64,000 nucleotides of DNA, from positions 1,116,001 to 1,180,000 of the forward strand of contig NZ_CP032489.1 in the NCBI RefSeq assembly GCF_003600625.1. The letters are read 5' to 3'. Source of the stretch: Arachidicoccus soli (GTDB lineage Bacteria; Bacteroidota; Bacteroidia; Chitinophagales; Chitinophagaceae). The notes under the pieces were generated by a model. That model made no database searches and was not told the DNA's origin. It worked only from the letters and a program-made list of their open reading frames with translations. Shown here piece by piece: positions 1 to 8,594 of the stretch (its first letter is position 1; each line of letters starts with the position of its first letter). The position numbers were made by a program, and so were the translations under genes.

Positions 1-246
1 GATATAGTGGATGAAACGGATATATTCCCTTTTAAGAGGTTTGTCAAGACAGTAAAGACCCATTGGAGTGGCATTATGAATTATGTAAAAGCAAGAATCA
101 ATAGTGGCGTAATGGAAGGCATTAATAATAAAATACAACTGGCTAAAAGAAGGGCTAGGGGCTTTAGAAATAAAACGAATTTTATTAATATGATTTACTT
201 TATCGCGGGTAAAATGAAATTTGATTACCCATACTATCCGTTATAG
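1..246 (+). CDS. ISL3-family transposase, C-terminal part (runs off the left edge)
   Basis: The frame is open from base 1, so the gene begins outside the window; a GTG at 7 is only an internal codon. The 79 visible residues are basic and contain the E-box region typical of ISL3/IS204-type DDE transposases: SGVMEGINNKIQLAKRRARG, followed by a GFRN-type motif and a short hydrophobic tail. The glutamate in MEGIN is the expected third catalytic acidic residue of the DDE triad. The stop lies only four bases before a possible right terminal repeat at 238-250. Whether the upstream part is intact cannot be seen. The family call is fairly safe because this C-terminal signature is distinctive. Confidence 0.8.
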   Translation, partial: DIVDETDIFPFKRFVKTVKTHWSGIMNYVKARINSGVMEGINNKIQLAKRRARGFRNKTNFINMIYFIAGKMKFDYPYYPL

Positions 247-250
247 AACC
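238..250. repeat. Possible right terminal inverted repeat of the ISL3-type element
   Basis: Read inward from 250, the sequence is GGTTCTATAACGG, which begins with the GG-N-TCT style end known for ISL3 elements, and it sits just after the transposase stop. The left end is outside the window, so the match cannot be verified. The following eight bases (251-258, TCTTTTTG) would be the target duplication if this end is right. Confidence 0.4.
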
Positions 251-270
251 TCTTTTTGTTATACGGGTGA

Positions 271-1083
271 TTACTTACCTTTTATGAAAGGCATTTTTAT
301 GAGATTTTGAAAGAGCGCATTTTTCTTTTCATCTAAATGTGTATCTAAACCAAATTTCAAATCTTCTGCGGGCAACTTATTAAATGTGCCAAATAATCTA
401 TCCCAGATACTCAAAACATCTCCATAATTGCTGTCAGTATATGGTTGTTTATAATGATGGTGAACTTGATGCATATTGGGCGTTATAAATACCAGTCCTA
501 AAATACTATCAATCTTTTCTGGTAAACGATAGTTTGTATGCGCAAATACTGTTGTAAATACTTGAATGATTTGCCTTAATGCAAATGTCCAAAAGATAGC
601 ACCGCTTAAGAACACCCAAAGCAATGTAAACGATAATCTAATAAAAGTTTCTATCGGATGTTCTCTTAGCGTAGTGGATACATCGACTATTTTGTCAGAG
701 TGATGCACCAGATGGAATTGCCAGAGTATTTTAAATTTATGCATTAATAAATGATATACATATTCGCCTAAGTCAAGTAAGATAAAGGTCGCCATAAAAA
801 TAAGGAATGGTCTTTTTTCGAGATGAAAACGGTACAATAGTCCAAACTGGTGAGAGGCGGTCCATTTTACAACTTTTATGAAGGCTATTCCCAGCAATAA
901 TTGGCATGGAAAACTGGTTAAAATAAAGGGCGCATTTACAAATCCATGTTTCCATTTTTTATACTGAAACCTTACACCATAGATATTTTCAAAATTCCAA
1001 CAAATAAAAAATACGGTGACAAATAACGTCAATTGTATTAAATCACTATGTGATGAAATATAATTCTGAAATAAGTGATTCAT
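271..1083 (-). CDS. Sterol desaturase / fatty acid hydroxylase family membrane protein
   Basis: This 270-residue integral membrane protein carries the histidine clusters of the fatty acid hydroxylase superfamily: HLLMH, HLVHH and HQVHHH, plus a single His in AHTNY. They form the di-iron site that hydroxylates or desaturates lipids with molecular oxygen. Several hydrophobic segments (about residues 15-35, 50-75, 90-110 and 150-175) fit a four-helix membrane scaffold. The exact lipid substrate cannot be told. It starts 28 bases after the histidine kinase stop on the same strand, so it may be the last gene of the efflux/two-component operon. Its stop faces the ISL3 remnant, with 21-25 bases between them. 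The length is near the lower end of the family and the C-terminus looks natural. Confidence 0.85.
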   Translation of the reverse strand: MNHLFQNYISSHSDLIQLTLFVTVFFICWNFENIYGVRFQYKKWKHGFVNAPFILTSFPCQLLLGIAFIKVVKWTASHQFGLLYRFHLEKRPFLIFMATFILLDLGEYVYHLLMHKFKILWQFHLVHHSDKIVDVSTTLREHPIETFIRLSFTLLWVFLSGAIFWTFALRQIIQVFTTVFAHTNYRLPEKIDSILGLVFITPNMHQVHHHYKQPYTDSNYGDVLSIWDRLFGTFNKLPAEDLKFGLDTHLDEKKNALFQNLIKMPFIKGK

Positions 1084-1111
1084 TTAATCTCAATTTTTTA
1101 TTTATTATGAA

Positions 1112-2374
1112 TTATATATCAATTTGAAAAAGATGGTTATTATTCTTGTAAGAATAATGAAGTTGTAGATTATGAAGTGTAGCGATACTTTTCGCGATTG
1201 CCAATCCCAATCCATTACCTTTTACATTTTCAGATTTAGAAAATCTTGTAAATAGCTTATCTTTTGTTAAGGATAGTGGTTTTCCAGGGTTTTCAAAAAC
1301 TATTTTATTTTTATGAATTTCAATATGTATGATTGCATCTTTTTTTGAATGCTGAATGGCATTGCGAAGCAAATTTTTAATCATTGTTTTAAATAATTGT
1401 TTATTGCCATTCAAATAAATAGTTGCAATTCCAGAGTTGATTTTTATTTCTTGAAATTTGGCCTCAGCCATAAATAATAACTCATTCTTAATTTCTAAAA
1501 TGGCTGCATTCACCTCAAAGCTTTCATCAAAAGCAAATTGATGATTTTCTATTTTACTTAAGAGTAACAAATTTTTATTTAATCGTTCCATCTGAGCAAT
1601 CACTTGATACATGTCATCAATCAACAGGCTCTGTTCTGCAGTCAATTCATTGTCTTGAAGTAAAAGCTCTAATTTAAATTTTAAAACAGATAAAGGTGTT
1701 TGCAATTCATGAGAAGCATTTTCTGTGAATTCTTTCTGAGAAAGATATGCATTGCGTACACTTACGGCTAACTGATGCACGGAGTAATTAAGTTGCTGAA
1801 ACTCTTGTATTTTCCCATTTTCACCAGGTTCGGAAATAGTAGATTCCAATTTAAAATTTTTCAAAAATTCTAAATTTTTATAAAAGGGTTGCCATACTTT
1901 TTTATTGATAAAATAATTGATGACCACTGCACCCAACAATAAAAGACAAAATAAACTAAGCTGAAAGATTAAAATTGTTTGTATCAAATCCTCCTGCTCA
2001 ATCATGGAAGATTTGATTTGAACGATGTAGTCCTGCCCAAGTATATTTATCCTCTTTTGAAGAATACGGAAGTCTTCCGGTTCATCTTCCCCAATTGGTT
2101 TACTTTTTTGCGTAAAAGGCTTTTTGTGAAATTTAATGCTATCTGCCTTTACAATTTCAAGATCGTTATCTAAGATTCTCCAGAGATTTAAATCCCTTTC
2201 TGTTTTAATGACGGGTTGGTGAATGGGTATTTCAATTGCTTGTTGGTATAAATCATTATCGATGGAGTGGATAAAGATTCTGTTTAATACAAAATAGAAG
2301 GCTGGGATGCTGATGAATAGCAGCAACGCAGCAAACAGCAAATAGCGAATAGATGTATAATTGAGTAATTTCAT
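1112..2374 (-). CDS. Sensor histidine kinase (two-component system)
   Basis: A 420-residue membrane kinase. Helix 1 is at about residues 11-33, a periplasmic sensing loop at 34-132, and helix 2 at 133-155. The dimerisation/phosphoacceptor motif SHELQTPLSV has His222. An N-box (LLRNAIQHS) and a G-box (GNGLGLAIAKS) define the HATPase_c domain. The linker after helix 2 is HAMP-like but not clear. It overlaps the upstream response regulator by one base (TAATG), so the two are translationally coupled and should form a cognate pair. Its position directly behind an RND pump suggests that it senses a pump substrate or envelope stress; the signal is unknown. Confidence 0.92.
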   Translation of the reverse strand: MKLLNYTSIRYLLFAALLLFISIPAFYFVLNRIFIHSIDNDLYQQAIEIPIHQPVIKTERDLNLWRILDNDLEIVKADSIKFHKKPFTQKSKPIGEDEPEDFRILQKRINILGQDYIVQIKSSMIEQEDLIQTILIFQLSLFCLLLLGAVVINYFINKKVWQPFYKNLEFLKNFKLESTISEPGENGKIQEFQQLNYSVHQLAVSVRNAYLSQKEFTENASHELQTPLSVLKFKLELLLQDNELTAEQSLLIDDMYQVIAQMERLNKNLLLLSKIENHQFAFDESFEVNAAILEIKNELLFMAEAKFQEIKINSGIATIYLNGNKQLFKTMIKNLLRNAIQHSKKDAIIHIEIHKNKIVFENPGKPLSLTKDKLFTRFSKSENVKGNGLGLAIAKSIATLHNLQLHYSYKNNNHLFQIDI

Positions 2375-3039
2375 TAAGAGAGCTTATAACCAGTGCCGTA
2401 AACTGTTTTAATTGAAGTACCCATCGAAGATAATTTCTTTTTTAAATTTTTGATATGCGTATATATAATATCGAAATTATCAAAATACATTGCTGACTGT
2501 CCTGAGAGATGTTCTGCAATGGCATTTTTCGAAATCACTCTTCCTTTATTCATTACCAAAAAAAGCAATAAATCGAATTCAGTTTTCGTTAGGAAAATTT
2601 CTTCTTCTGCAACGAAAACTGTTTTTGCGAGGGTATCTATTTTTAGATCCAGAAAAGAAATTTCATTGCTACCATTCAACTGTCTTCTGCGAATCACTGA
2701 TTGCACTCTTGCGCTCAATTCTGCCAAATGAAAGGGTTTGGAAAGATAATCATCTGCGCCAGCTTTTAAAGAAAAAATCCGGTCTTCTAAAGAATTTTTT
2801 GCAGAAATTATAATAACCCCATCCAGTTTTTTATCTTGTTTTAATTCTTCTAGTAGCGTTAAACCACTTCCGCCAGGCAACATGATATCTAATAGGATGC
2901 AATCATAATCAAAGTATTCCATTTTCTCACGGCCCTCTTGAACATTAGAGGCAATCTCACATACATAATTTTCTTTCTGCAAATATTGCAGAATACTTTG
3001 CGCTAGCCCCCTTTCATCTTCAACAATTAATATTTTCAT
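2374..3039 (-). CDS. OmpR/PhoB-family response regulator
   Basis: This 221-residue regulator has an N-terminal receiver domain (1-115) with the acidic pocket ED at 7-8, phosphoacceptor Asp51 in LLDIMLPGGSG, and Lys101 in LSKPF. A C-terminal winged-helix DNA-binding domain (about 125-221) ends in TVYGTGYKL, the standard end of Trans_Reg_C. The start overlaps the end of the RND pump gene by four bases (ATGA) and the stop overlaps the kinase start by one base. It probably controls its own operon, which includes the pump; the binding site was not identified. Confidence 0.94.
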   Translation of the reverse strand: MKILIVEDERGLAQSILQYLQKENYVCEIASNVQEGREKMEYFDYDCILLDIMLPGGSGLTLLEELKQDKKLDGVIIISAKNSLEDRIFSLKAGADDYLSKPFHLAELSARVQSVIRRRQLNGSNEISFLDLKIDTLAKTVFVAEEEIFLTKTEFDLLLFLVMNKGRVISKNAIAEHLSGQSAMYFDNFDIIYTHIKNLKKKLSSMGTSIKTVYGTGYKLS

Positions 3040-6000
3040 TGCATGTTATTTTCTTCAATACTTTTAAGGGAAGAATCTAATTTTGGTTTTATTAAATTCA
3101 ACAAAGTTGGTAATACGACCAATAATAAAGGTAAAGCAATTAAAAAGCCGCCAATAACCGCAATAGCCAATGGTTGATGTAATTGTGCGCCTGTACCAAT
3201 ACCGAGTGCCAATGGCATTAAAGCGATAATAGCGCCAATGGCTGTCATTAATTTGGGCCTTAACCTTGTACTAATGGCATAAATTATAGAATGTTCTTTA
3301 CTCATTTTTTCCAGAGATTCATGATATTGTAGGTAAGTAAAAATAGCGTTTTCTCCGATGATACCTACAATCATTATTAGGCCCGTATAGCTTCCTACAT
3401 TTAATGGGGTATTTGTTAGAAATAGCAAGAGATAGCTGCCGGAAATACCCAGTACAGATACCAATAGAATAATGAGTGCTACACGCACGTCACGGAATAA
3501 GAACAAAATGACTAGAAAAACCAACAAGCTTGACAATGCCAATATCATCAGCAATTCTTTGAAAGATTGTTGTTGAGACGCATAAGCACCGCCATAACTA
3601 ATGCTATAGCCCTTGGGTAAATTTATTTTTGAAGAAATATCTTTTTTTATCTCCTTCATGGTGCTGCCTAAGTCCCGGTTTTCTAAACGACTGGTTACAA
3701 TACCCATTGTTTGTAAATCTTCGCGATCTACTTCTGCCGCACCTGGTTGCAGCGTAACCTTTGCAAACTCTTTTATAGGTTTCATTTGCCCGTTGGGCAA
3801 AAATATCAGGCTATTATTAACAGCGCTTACCGATAAGTTATTTGAATTGGGGTATATTAAACGCACAGGAGTAAATTGTTGCGGGTCAAAAATATTCCCG
3901 GCTACATTGCCCTCCAATGAAGTTTGTAGCTGGTATTGGAAATTTGAAGGTGTAATATTATACTGTGCCAGTTTCACAAAATCTGGTTTTACCGATATAG
4001 AAGGACCTGCGATAACAATACCATCAAATACATCGGCTGTTCCTTTTATATTTCCTAAGATAGAAGCGACTTTTTTAGAGTATTGTTGAATTGTTTTTTG
4101 GTCGGAACCAAATATCTTTATTTCTATGGGCTGTACTGAATTCATTAAGTCACCCAACATATCGCCAATTACCTGACCGAAATCTATTCGCAAAGATGGT
4201 TGAGCTGCTGCAATTTTTGTACGCAATTCATTAATCACTTCATCAGTAGAAACATTTCTTTTTTTCTTTAATTGAATTTGATAATCTCCTGTATTAGGCT
4301 CCGTAATAAAAAAACCCATTTGGGTGCCTGTACGGCGGCTATAGGCATCAACATGAGGGTTCGCCACTATTATTTTTTCTACTTGCTGTAATACTCTGTC
4401 GGTTTCTTGCAAGGTGGTGCCAGGGGGTGATGAATAGTCCATTACAATAGTTCCCTCATCCATCTCCGGTAAAAAACCCGTACCTAAGCGAGGTAAGACC
4501 AAAATCGAACTAACAATCAAAATGACCATAAAGATAAAACTATAAATAGGGCGTCTGATAAAGAAGCCTACCCATTTTCTTTCTTTTATTTCGTGCGTAA
4601 TTTGTTTTTGAGACTTTACTTTTTTGTTCTTAGATAAGAATAAATAGATGACAGGCAGCAAAACCCAAGTAGCAAAAAATGAGCAAATTAAAGTAATAAT
4701 CATGGTATTCGTCATTACTTTAAAATAAGCACCGGCAACGCCAGTCATCAATATAAAGGGAATAAAAATAACGATAGTACTTATGGAAGAACCAATCATT
4801 GCCTTAATCAAATATTTGATAGCTTTCTGTACCAGTTTAGGTGGCATCTCATTGGGATGCTCTTCATGCGTTCGGTGTATCTGTTCTACAACAACAATGG
4901 CATCATCGATAATTAAACCTATTGCAGCTGCAATAGCCCCAAGGGTCATTATATTAAAGGTTTGCCCGGTAAAATATAATGTTAATAAAGTTAAACTCAA
5001 TGTAACAGGAATGGTAATTAAAATAGTGGCACTAGCTTTCCAAGATTTTAAAAATAAGATGGCAACAATCACCGCCAAAACCAAACCAATCCAGAGTGCA
5101 TCGGTAACACTTTTGACTACATCATTAACAAAGTTGGCCTGCACATAGATAGGCTTGATAACTACATCGTTGGGCAGAATTTTTTTCAGATCTGCCAACT
5201 TATTCTCCATGTTGGTAGAAATGTCTATTAAATTAGCTGTGGGTTGTTTTATTACAGCAATCAATACACCTTCCTTGCCATTCGGGTTGATTTTAATATA
5301 TGATTTGGCAGGATGAACAGAAACGGTTGAAATATCATTTAAAGTAATAACTCTTTTTCCGTCATTTTTAATAACTGCATTCTGTAGCTGGCCCACATTA
5401 TGCATTTGTGCATCTGTGATAGTTAAATACATCAATCGATAATCAGATAAATAGCCATTAGAGCGAATGAAGTTGGTATTGTTTAGGCTTTGGGCAACTG
5501 TCTCAGGCGTGATGCCTAAGCGGCTCATTTTTTCCTGATCCAAAATCACCCAATATTCTTTATCCTGACCACCTACTACACGTATATCACTCACACCTTG
5601 CACTTGCGAAAGAAAAGGTTTGATGGTATAAAGCGCTAATTGCTTTAATTCGATTGGACTGCGCGTTTTACTATTAATTGAATAGCTACTCACCGGCAAA
5701 ATAGAAGGATTCATCTTTTCCACTGATATGGCTACACCGGCTGGTAAATCATTTCTAATTTGATTAATACGCGCTTCAATTTGTTGCTTACTTAAATCAA
5801 TGTCAACATTCCAATCCATAAAGGCTGAAATTTCACAACTACCACGGCTGGTGGTACTGCGTAATTTTATAAGGCCTGGTACTTGCTTAATAGCGTTTTC
5901 CAAAGGGCGCGTTACGCCAACAGTCATTTGATTGACTGGTTGCTGGCCTGCATCTGCTATTATCTTTATTTTCGGAAAAGTTATTTCCGGGAATAAAGAG

Positions 6001-6098
6001 GTTTGCATTTTTGTAAATGCAAATACCCCACCCATTAAAGTCAAGATAATAACAACAATTAACGGGTTCTTATATTTGTAAAAAAAGGGCTCTTGCAT
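3036..6098 (-). CDS. RND efflux pump, inner-membrane subunit (AcrB-like)
   Basis: At 1020 residues this has the usual RND length: one N-terminal helix, a large periplasmic loop, six helices, a second loop and five final helices. The fourth-helix region reads GAIAAAIGLIIDDAIVVVE with the Asp398-Asp399 pair that relays protons in hydrophobe/amphiphile pumps, unlike the DFG...DGAV pattern of the metal pump at 19564. This favours organic substrates such as drugs, bile-like detergents or lipids, but the substrate is not determined. The gene follows the adaptor by four bases and overlaps the regulator downstream, so pump and two-component system are one transcription unit. Confidence 0.9.
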   Translation of the reverse strand: MQEPFFYKYKNPLIVVIILTLMGGVFAFTKMQTSLFPEITFPKIKIIADAGQQPVNQMTVGVTRPLENAIKQVPGLIKLRSTTSRGSCEISAFMDWNVDIDLSKQQIEARINQIRNDLPAGVAISVEKMNPSILPVSSYSINSKTRSPIELKQLALYTIKPFLSQVQGVSDIRVVGGQDKEYWVILDQEKMSRLGITPETVAQSLNNTNFIRSNGYLSDYRLMYLTITDAQMHNVGQLQNAVIKNDGKRVITLNDISTVSVHPAKSYIKINPNGKEGVLIAVIKQPTANLIDISTNMENKLADLKKILPNDVVIKPIYVQANFVNDVVKSVTDALWIGLVLAVIVAILFLKSWKASATILITIPVTLSLTLLTLYFTGQTFNIMTLGAIAAAIGLIIDDAIVVVEQIHRTHEEHPNEMPPKLVQKAIKYLIKAMIGSSISTIVIFIPFILMTGVAGAYFKVMTNTMIITLICSFFATWVLLPVIYLFLSKNKKVKSQKQITHEIKERKWVGFFIRRPIYSFIFMVILIVSSILVLPRLGTGFLPEMDEGTIVMDYSSPPGTTLQETDRVLQQVEKIIVANPHVDAYSRRTGTQMGFFITEPNTGDYQIQLKKKRNVSTDEVINELRTKIAAAQPSLRIDFGQVIGDMLGDLMNSVQPIEIKIFGSDQKTIQQYSKKVASILGNIKGTADVFDGIVIAGPSISVKPDFVKLAQYNITPSNFQYQLQTSLEGNVAGNIFDPQQFTPVRLIYPNSNNLSVSAVNNSLIFLPNGQMKPIKEFAKVTLQPGAAEVDREDLQTMGIVTSRLENRDLGSTMKEIKKDISSKINLPKGYSISYGGAYASQQQSFKELLMILALSSLLVFLVILFLFRDVRVALIILLVSVLGISGSYLLLFLTNTPLNVGSYTGLIMIVGIIGENAIFTYLQYHESLEKMSKEHSIIYAISTRLRPKLMTAIGAIIALMPLALGIGTGAQLHQPLAIAVIGGFLIALPLLLVVLPTLLNLIKPKLDSSLKSIEENNMQ

Positions 6099-6102
6099 TT
6101 AT

Positions 6103-7014
6103 CTATTTTTGAATTAAAATCCTTGCTGTGTCTCCTAAACCATATCCACCTTGACTTACAAAGCGATCTGTTTTTAAAATTGGAGGTGCATTTATTTCAA
6201 TACGGTTATTGTTTTCCAATCCTTTTTGAATATCTAGTTTGACGGCCGTGGAATCGTTGAGTAATTTCATTACCCAAAACTGCTGTTGTGTTTCATCAGA
6301 AAAGACAGCCGTTTTTGGCAGCGAAAAATGTGTAGAAGCTTTGTCCTGTAGCTTCACCAGACCTATCAGGTTTTCAGGAATATTAACGTTATTCTTTATT
6401 TTAATTAATACTCTTTGTGTTTGTGAAACACTGTCTACTGTAGGCATTATTTGCGCTACATAACCTTGTAACAATGTGCTATCAGGTAAGAGGACTGTTA
6501 GATTTTTATTTTTCAATAAAAGCTGGTGGTCTTCATAAGGTAGATTTAAAACGAATCCAAAACTATTTCTATCTGCTAAAGTAACTAGTGGTTCTCCCTC
6601 TTGTACATAATCTCCGGTCTGATGACTCAGTGCAACAACAATACTATTTACCGGGCTTTTTATTCTGTTAATCCCTGAGAATTTAAAAGAAGAGTCTAAA
6701 CTATTAATGGTATTACCAATGCTTTTTGCTTCTTTTGTTTCTAAAACAAAAAGTGTTTGGCCACGGTTTATATTGTCCCCGATATGGATATTGGAGCGAA
6801 GGATATAACCATTGATATTAGCTTTTATATCATTTTTTAAAAGATAGGTAGCTACTGCATTTAATGATATATCGCTTTTAATCATTGTGGTATCAGGCAT
6901 TACAACACTTACAGGCGTTATTACTTCTGGTGCTGAATCATCCTGCGTTGGTGAAGTGCATGAGGAGGAAAAGATTAAAAAAGATAATAGGGTATATAAA
7001 TAAATTTTCCTCAT
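6103..7014 (-). CDS. RND periplasmic adaptor (membrane fusion) lipoprotein, short form
   Basis: This 303-residue protein starts with a lipoprotein signal (lipobox ending at Cys19, LIFSSSC). Two half-motifs of a biotinyl/lipoyl domain are visible (about residues 60-85 and 115-140), followed by beta-barrel and membrane-proximal domains. The stretch between the lipoyl halves is only about 25-30 residues, so the long alpha-helical hairpin that normally reaches TolC seems nearly absent. It lies one base after the TolC gene and four bases before the pump gene, which supports assignment to a tripartite efflux system that bridges the inner and outer membrane. Confidence 0.87.
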   Translation of the reverse strand: MRKIYLYTLLSFLIFSSSCTSPTQDDSAPEVITPVSVVMPDTTMIKSDISLNAVATYLLKNDIKANINGYILRSNIHIGDNINRGQTLFVLETKEAKSIGNTINSLDSSFKFSGINRIKSPVNSIVVALSHQTGDYVQEGEPLVTLADRNSFGFVLNLPYEDHQLLLKNKNLTVLLPDSTLLQGYVAQIMPTVDSVSQTQRVLIKIKNNVNIPENLIGLVKLQDKASTHFSLPKTAVFSDETQQQFWVMKLLNDSTAVKLDIQKGLENNNRIEINAPPILKTDRFVSQGGYGLGDTARILIQK

Positions 7015-7015
7015 T

Positions 7016-8260
7016 TTATTGTAATATTAAATTGTTTAACTGTGCTATTAAAAGCATTTTGGATAGATTATTCTGGATAATGTTGGTACGCAGATCTAAA
7101 TAATTGTGAATAGATAATAGGTAATCAGTCATTCGAACATCCCCTGTTTGTAATTGAAGTTTCTCCGCATTGATAAGTGTTTTAGCATATTTCATCTGAT
7201 CTTCTCCCTGATGGATTAATTGATCATATTGTAAAATTTGCTGTTGTAATTGTAGCGCTTTTTGTTGATATTGTTGTTTCGCAAAATCGCGCTGTTTTTG
7301 TCGACTGTCTTCTAGTAACATATTTTGTAAAAGTGAAGCTTTTCTTTGTTTCCCGTCATAGATTGGTAAAGAAAAATTAAGACCAACACTTACTCCCAGA
7401 TTCTTGTAAGACTTATAAGCCAAAGAAGACTGATAACCTCCATCTGCAAAGGCGCTGAGAGTAGGTTTATAATTTAAATTAATAATTTTCGCATCATTGC
7501 TATTCTTAATACTATCCAGCCTGTAACTTTTCGCGTAAGCGCTGCTGTCGAAAGCAAGCGGATGAGAGATTTCAATATTGGGTGCTTCTAAGTTTTGGAA
7601 TGCAGAATCTTGAATACCACATAGATAATTCAGACTGCCCAAATCGTTTAAAAGTTGTGTTTTTAACTGCTCTTTTATTAATAACTGTTGTTGTAATGAA
7701 ACTTTAAAACTGAGATAATCAGTTTGTTTAAATACAGAAGATTGCGCTAATTTTCGAAGCGTTGTATCTTCTTTTTTAAGAAAAGATAAAATTTCACTTG
7801 CCAATGCTAATTGCTGTTGACTGCCATAACAAGCAATATATTGTTGGGTGATACCTTGCTCCAATGCCTTTTGACTTATTTTAGATTGATTAGAGGTGAT
7901 TGCTTTATCAATCGAAAAGCTTTGCAATCTTGTACTCAAATTATTTTTGCCAATAATTGGTTTTGTAACTAACATCAAAGCGCTCACATTTTGCCCATTT
8001 GTAATTGCATTATCATATCCCCAGCCATGTATAACGGGCGCATAGGTAAGGTTTCCATTTGCCATTACTTGCGGGCCATAGGTTGCTTTGAGTTTCAAAC
8101 TATCCAAACCCAGGCTTTCTATTTGATTTTGATAGTTGCTCAGTAAGGGGCTATTTGTTTTGCCTTGTTGCAGATAATAATTCAGGCTTTTCGTTTGTGC
8201 TTTTACGAAAAAAGGACAATAAAAAAAGAAGGATACAATAAATAAAAGTCTTTTATTCAT
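7016..8260 (-). CDS. TolC-family outer-membrane efflux protein
   Basis: I chose the ATG at 8260 because the resulting 414-residue protein starts with a proper signal peptide (MNKRLLFIVSFFFYCPFFVKA). The in-frame ATG at 8323 would add 21 residues ahead of it. The body is rich in Gln, Leu and Ala, with long amphipathic coiled helices (about 130-230 and 330-400) and beta segments between them, as in OEP-family trimeric channels. It is the first gene of the minus-strand unit TolC-adaptor-pump-regulator-kinase and would form the outer-membrane exit duct. Confidence 0.88.
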   Translation of the reverse strand: MNKRLLFIVSFFFYCPFFVKAQTKSLNYYLQQGKTNSPLLSNYQNQIESLGLDSLKLKATYGPQVMANGNLTYAPVIHGWGYDNAITNGQNVSALMLVTKPIIGKNNLSTRLQSFSIDKAITSNQSKISQKALEQGITQQYIACYGSQQQLALASEILSFLKKEDTTLRKLAQSSVFKQTDYLSFKVSLQQQLLIKEQLKTQLLNDLGSLNYLCGIQDSAFQNLEAPNIEISHPLAFDSSAYAKSYRLDSIKNSNDAKIINLNYKPTLSAFADGGYQSSLAYKSYKNLGVSVGLNFSLPIYDGKQRKASLLQNMLLEDSRQKQRDFAKQQYQQKALQLQQQILQYDQLIHQGEDQMKYAKTLINAEKLQLQTGDVRMTDYLLSIHNYLDLRTNIIQNNLSKMLLIAQLNNLILQ

Positions 8261-8460
8261 TGTACAAAATTGTAGTTGAATTATGAAGAGAAACTGAAGA
8301 AATTGTGATTTTATCTTAATCATATAATATAAAATGATTATGTATATATAAATTTTGATTTTAAAAGGATTGATTAAAAGTAAAACTATTTTTAATCATC
8401 GATTTCTTTCTCCTGCTCACCAAAAATTAGATGAACTTTTATCTCTTTAAATTATCTATG

Positions 8461-8481
8461 GATTCTATAAATCATAGAATC
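8461..8481. repeat. Perfect 8-bp inverted repeat, possible operator
   Basis: GATTCTAT and ATAGAATC are separated by five bases. No T-run follows, so it is not a terminator. Its place between the divergent efflux operon and thrS makes it a candidate binding site, for example for the operon's own OmpR-type regulator, although OmpR sites are usually direct repeats. Confidence 0.4.
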
Positions 8482-8558
8482 GAACCATAATCCAATATAC
8501 AAAACAGTTATTGAGTAAAAAATCGTACAGCTTCAATCTCAAATCGCAAATTTAAAAC

Positions 8559-8566
8559 TACCTTTG
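8559..8566 (+). promoter_or_regulatory. Putative -7 promoter box of thrS
   Basis: TACCTTTG matches the Bacteroidota -7 consensus TAnnTTTG. It lies 28 bases before the thrS start codon, which allows a leader of roughly 20 bases. No good TTTG -33 box is present 19-21 bases upstream. Confidence 0.5.
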
Positions 8567-8594
8567 AACACCTTAAAAGAATAGATATTTATTT

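Larger units (their letters stand above)
8261..8594. promoter_or_regulatory. Divergent intergenic region between the efflux operon and thrS
   Basis: About 330 bases with no convincing gene. It should hold the promoter of the minus-strand efflux operon and that of thrS. Two things are visible: a perfect 8-bp dyad at 8461-8481 and a -7 box TACCTTTG at 8559-8566, both listed separately. The rest is AT-rich and unremarkable. Confidence 0.5.

Noticed and set aside
4783-5148. 121-codon plus-strand frame inside the RND pump gene
   Set aside because: Antisense to conserved RND helices; its sequence mirrors the coding bias of the pump gene.
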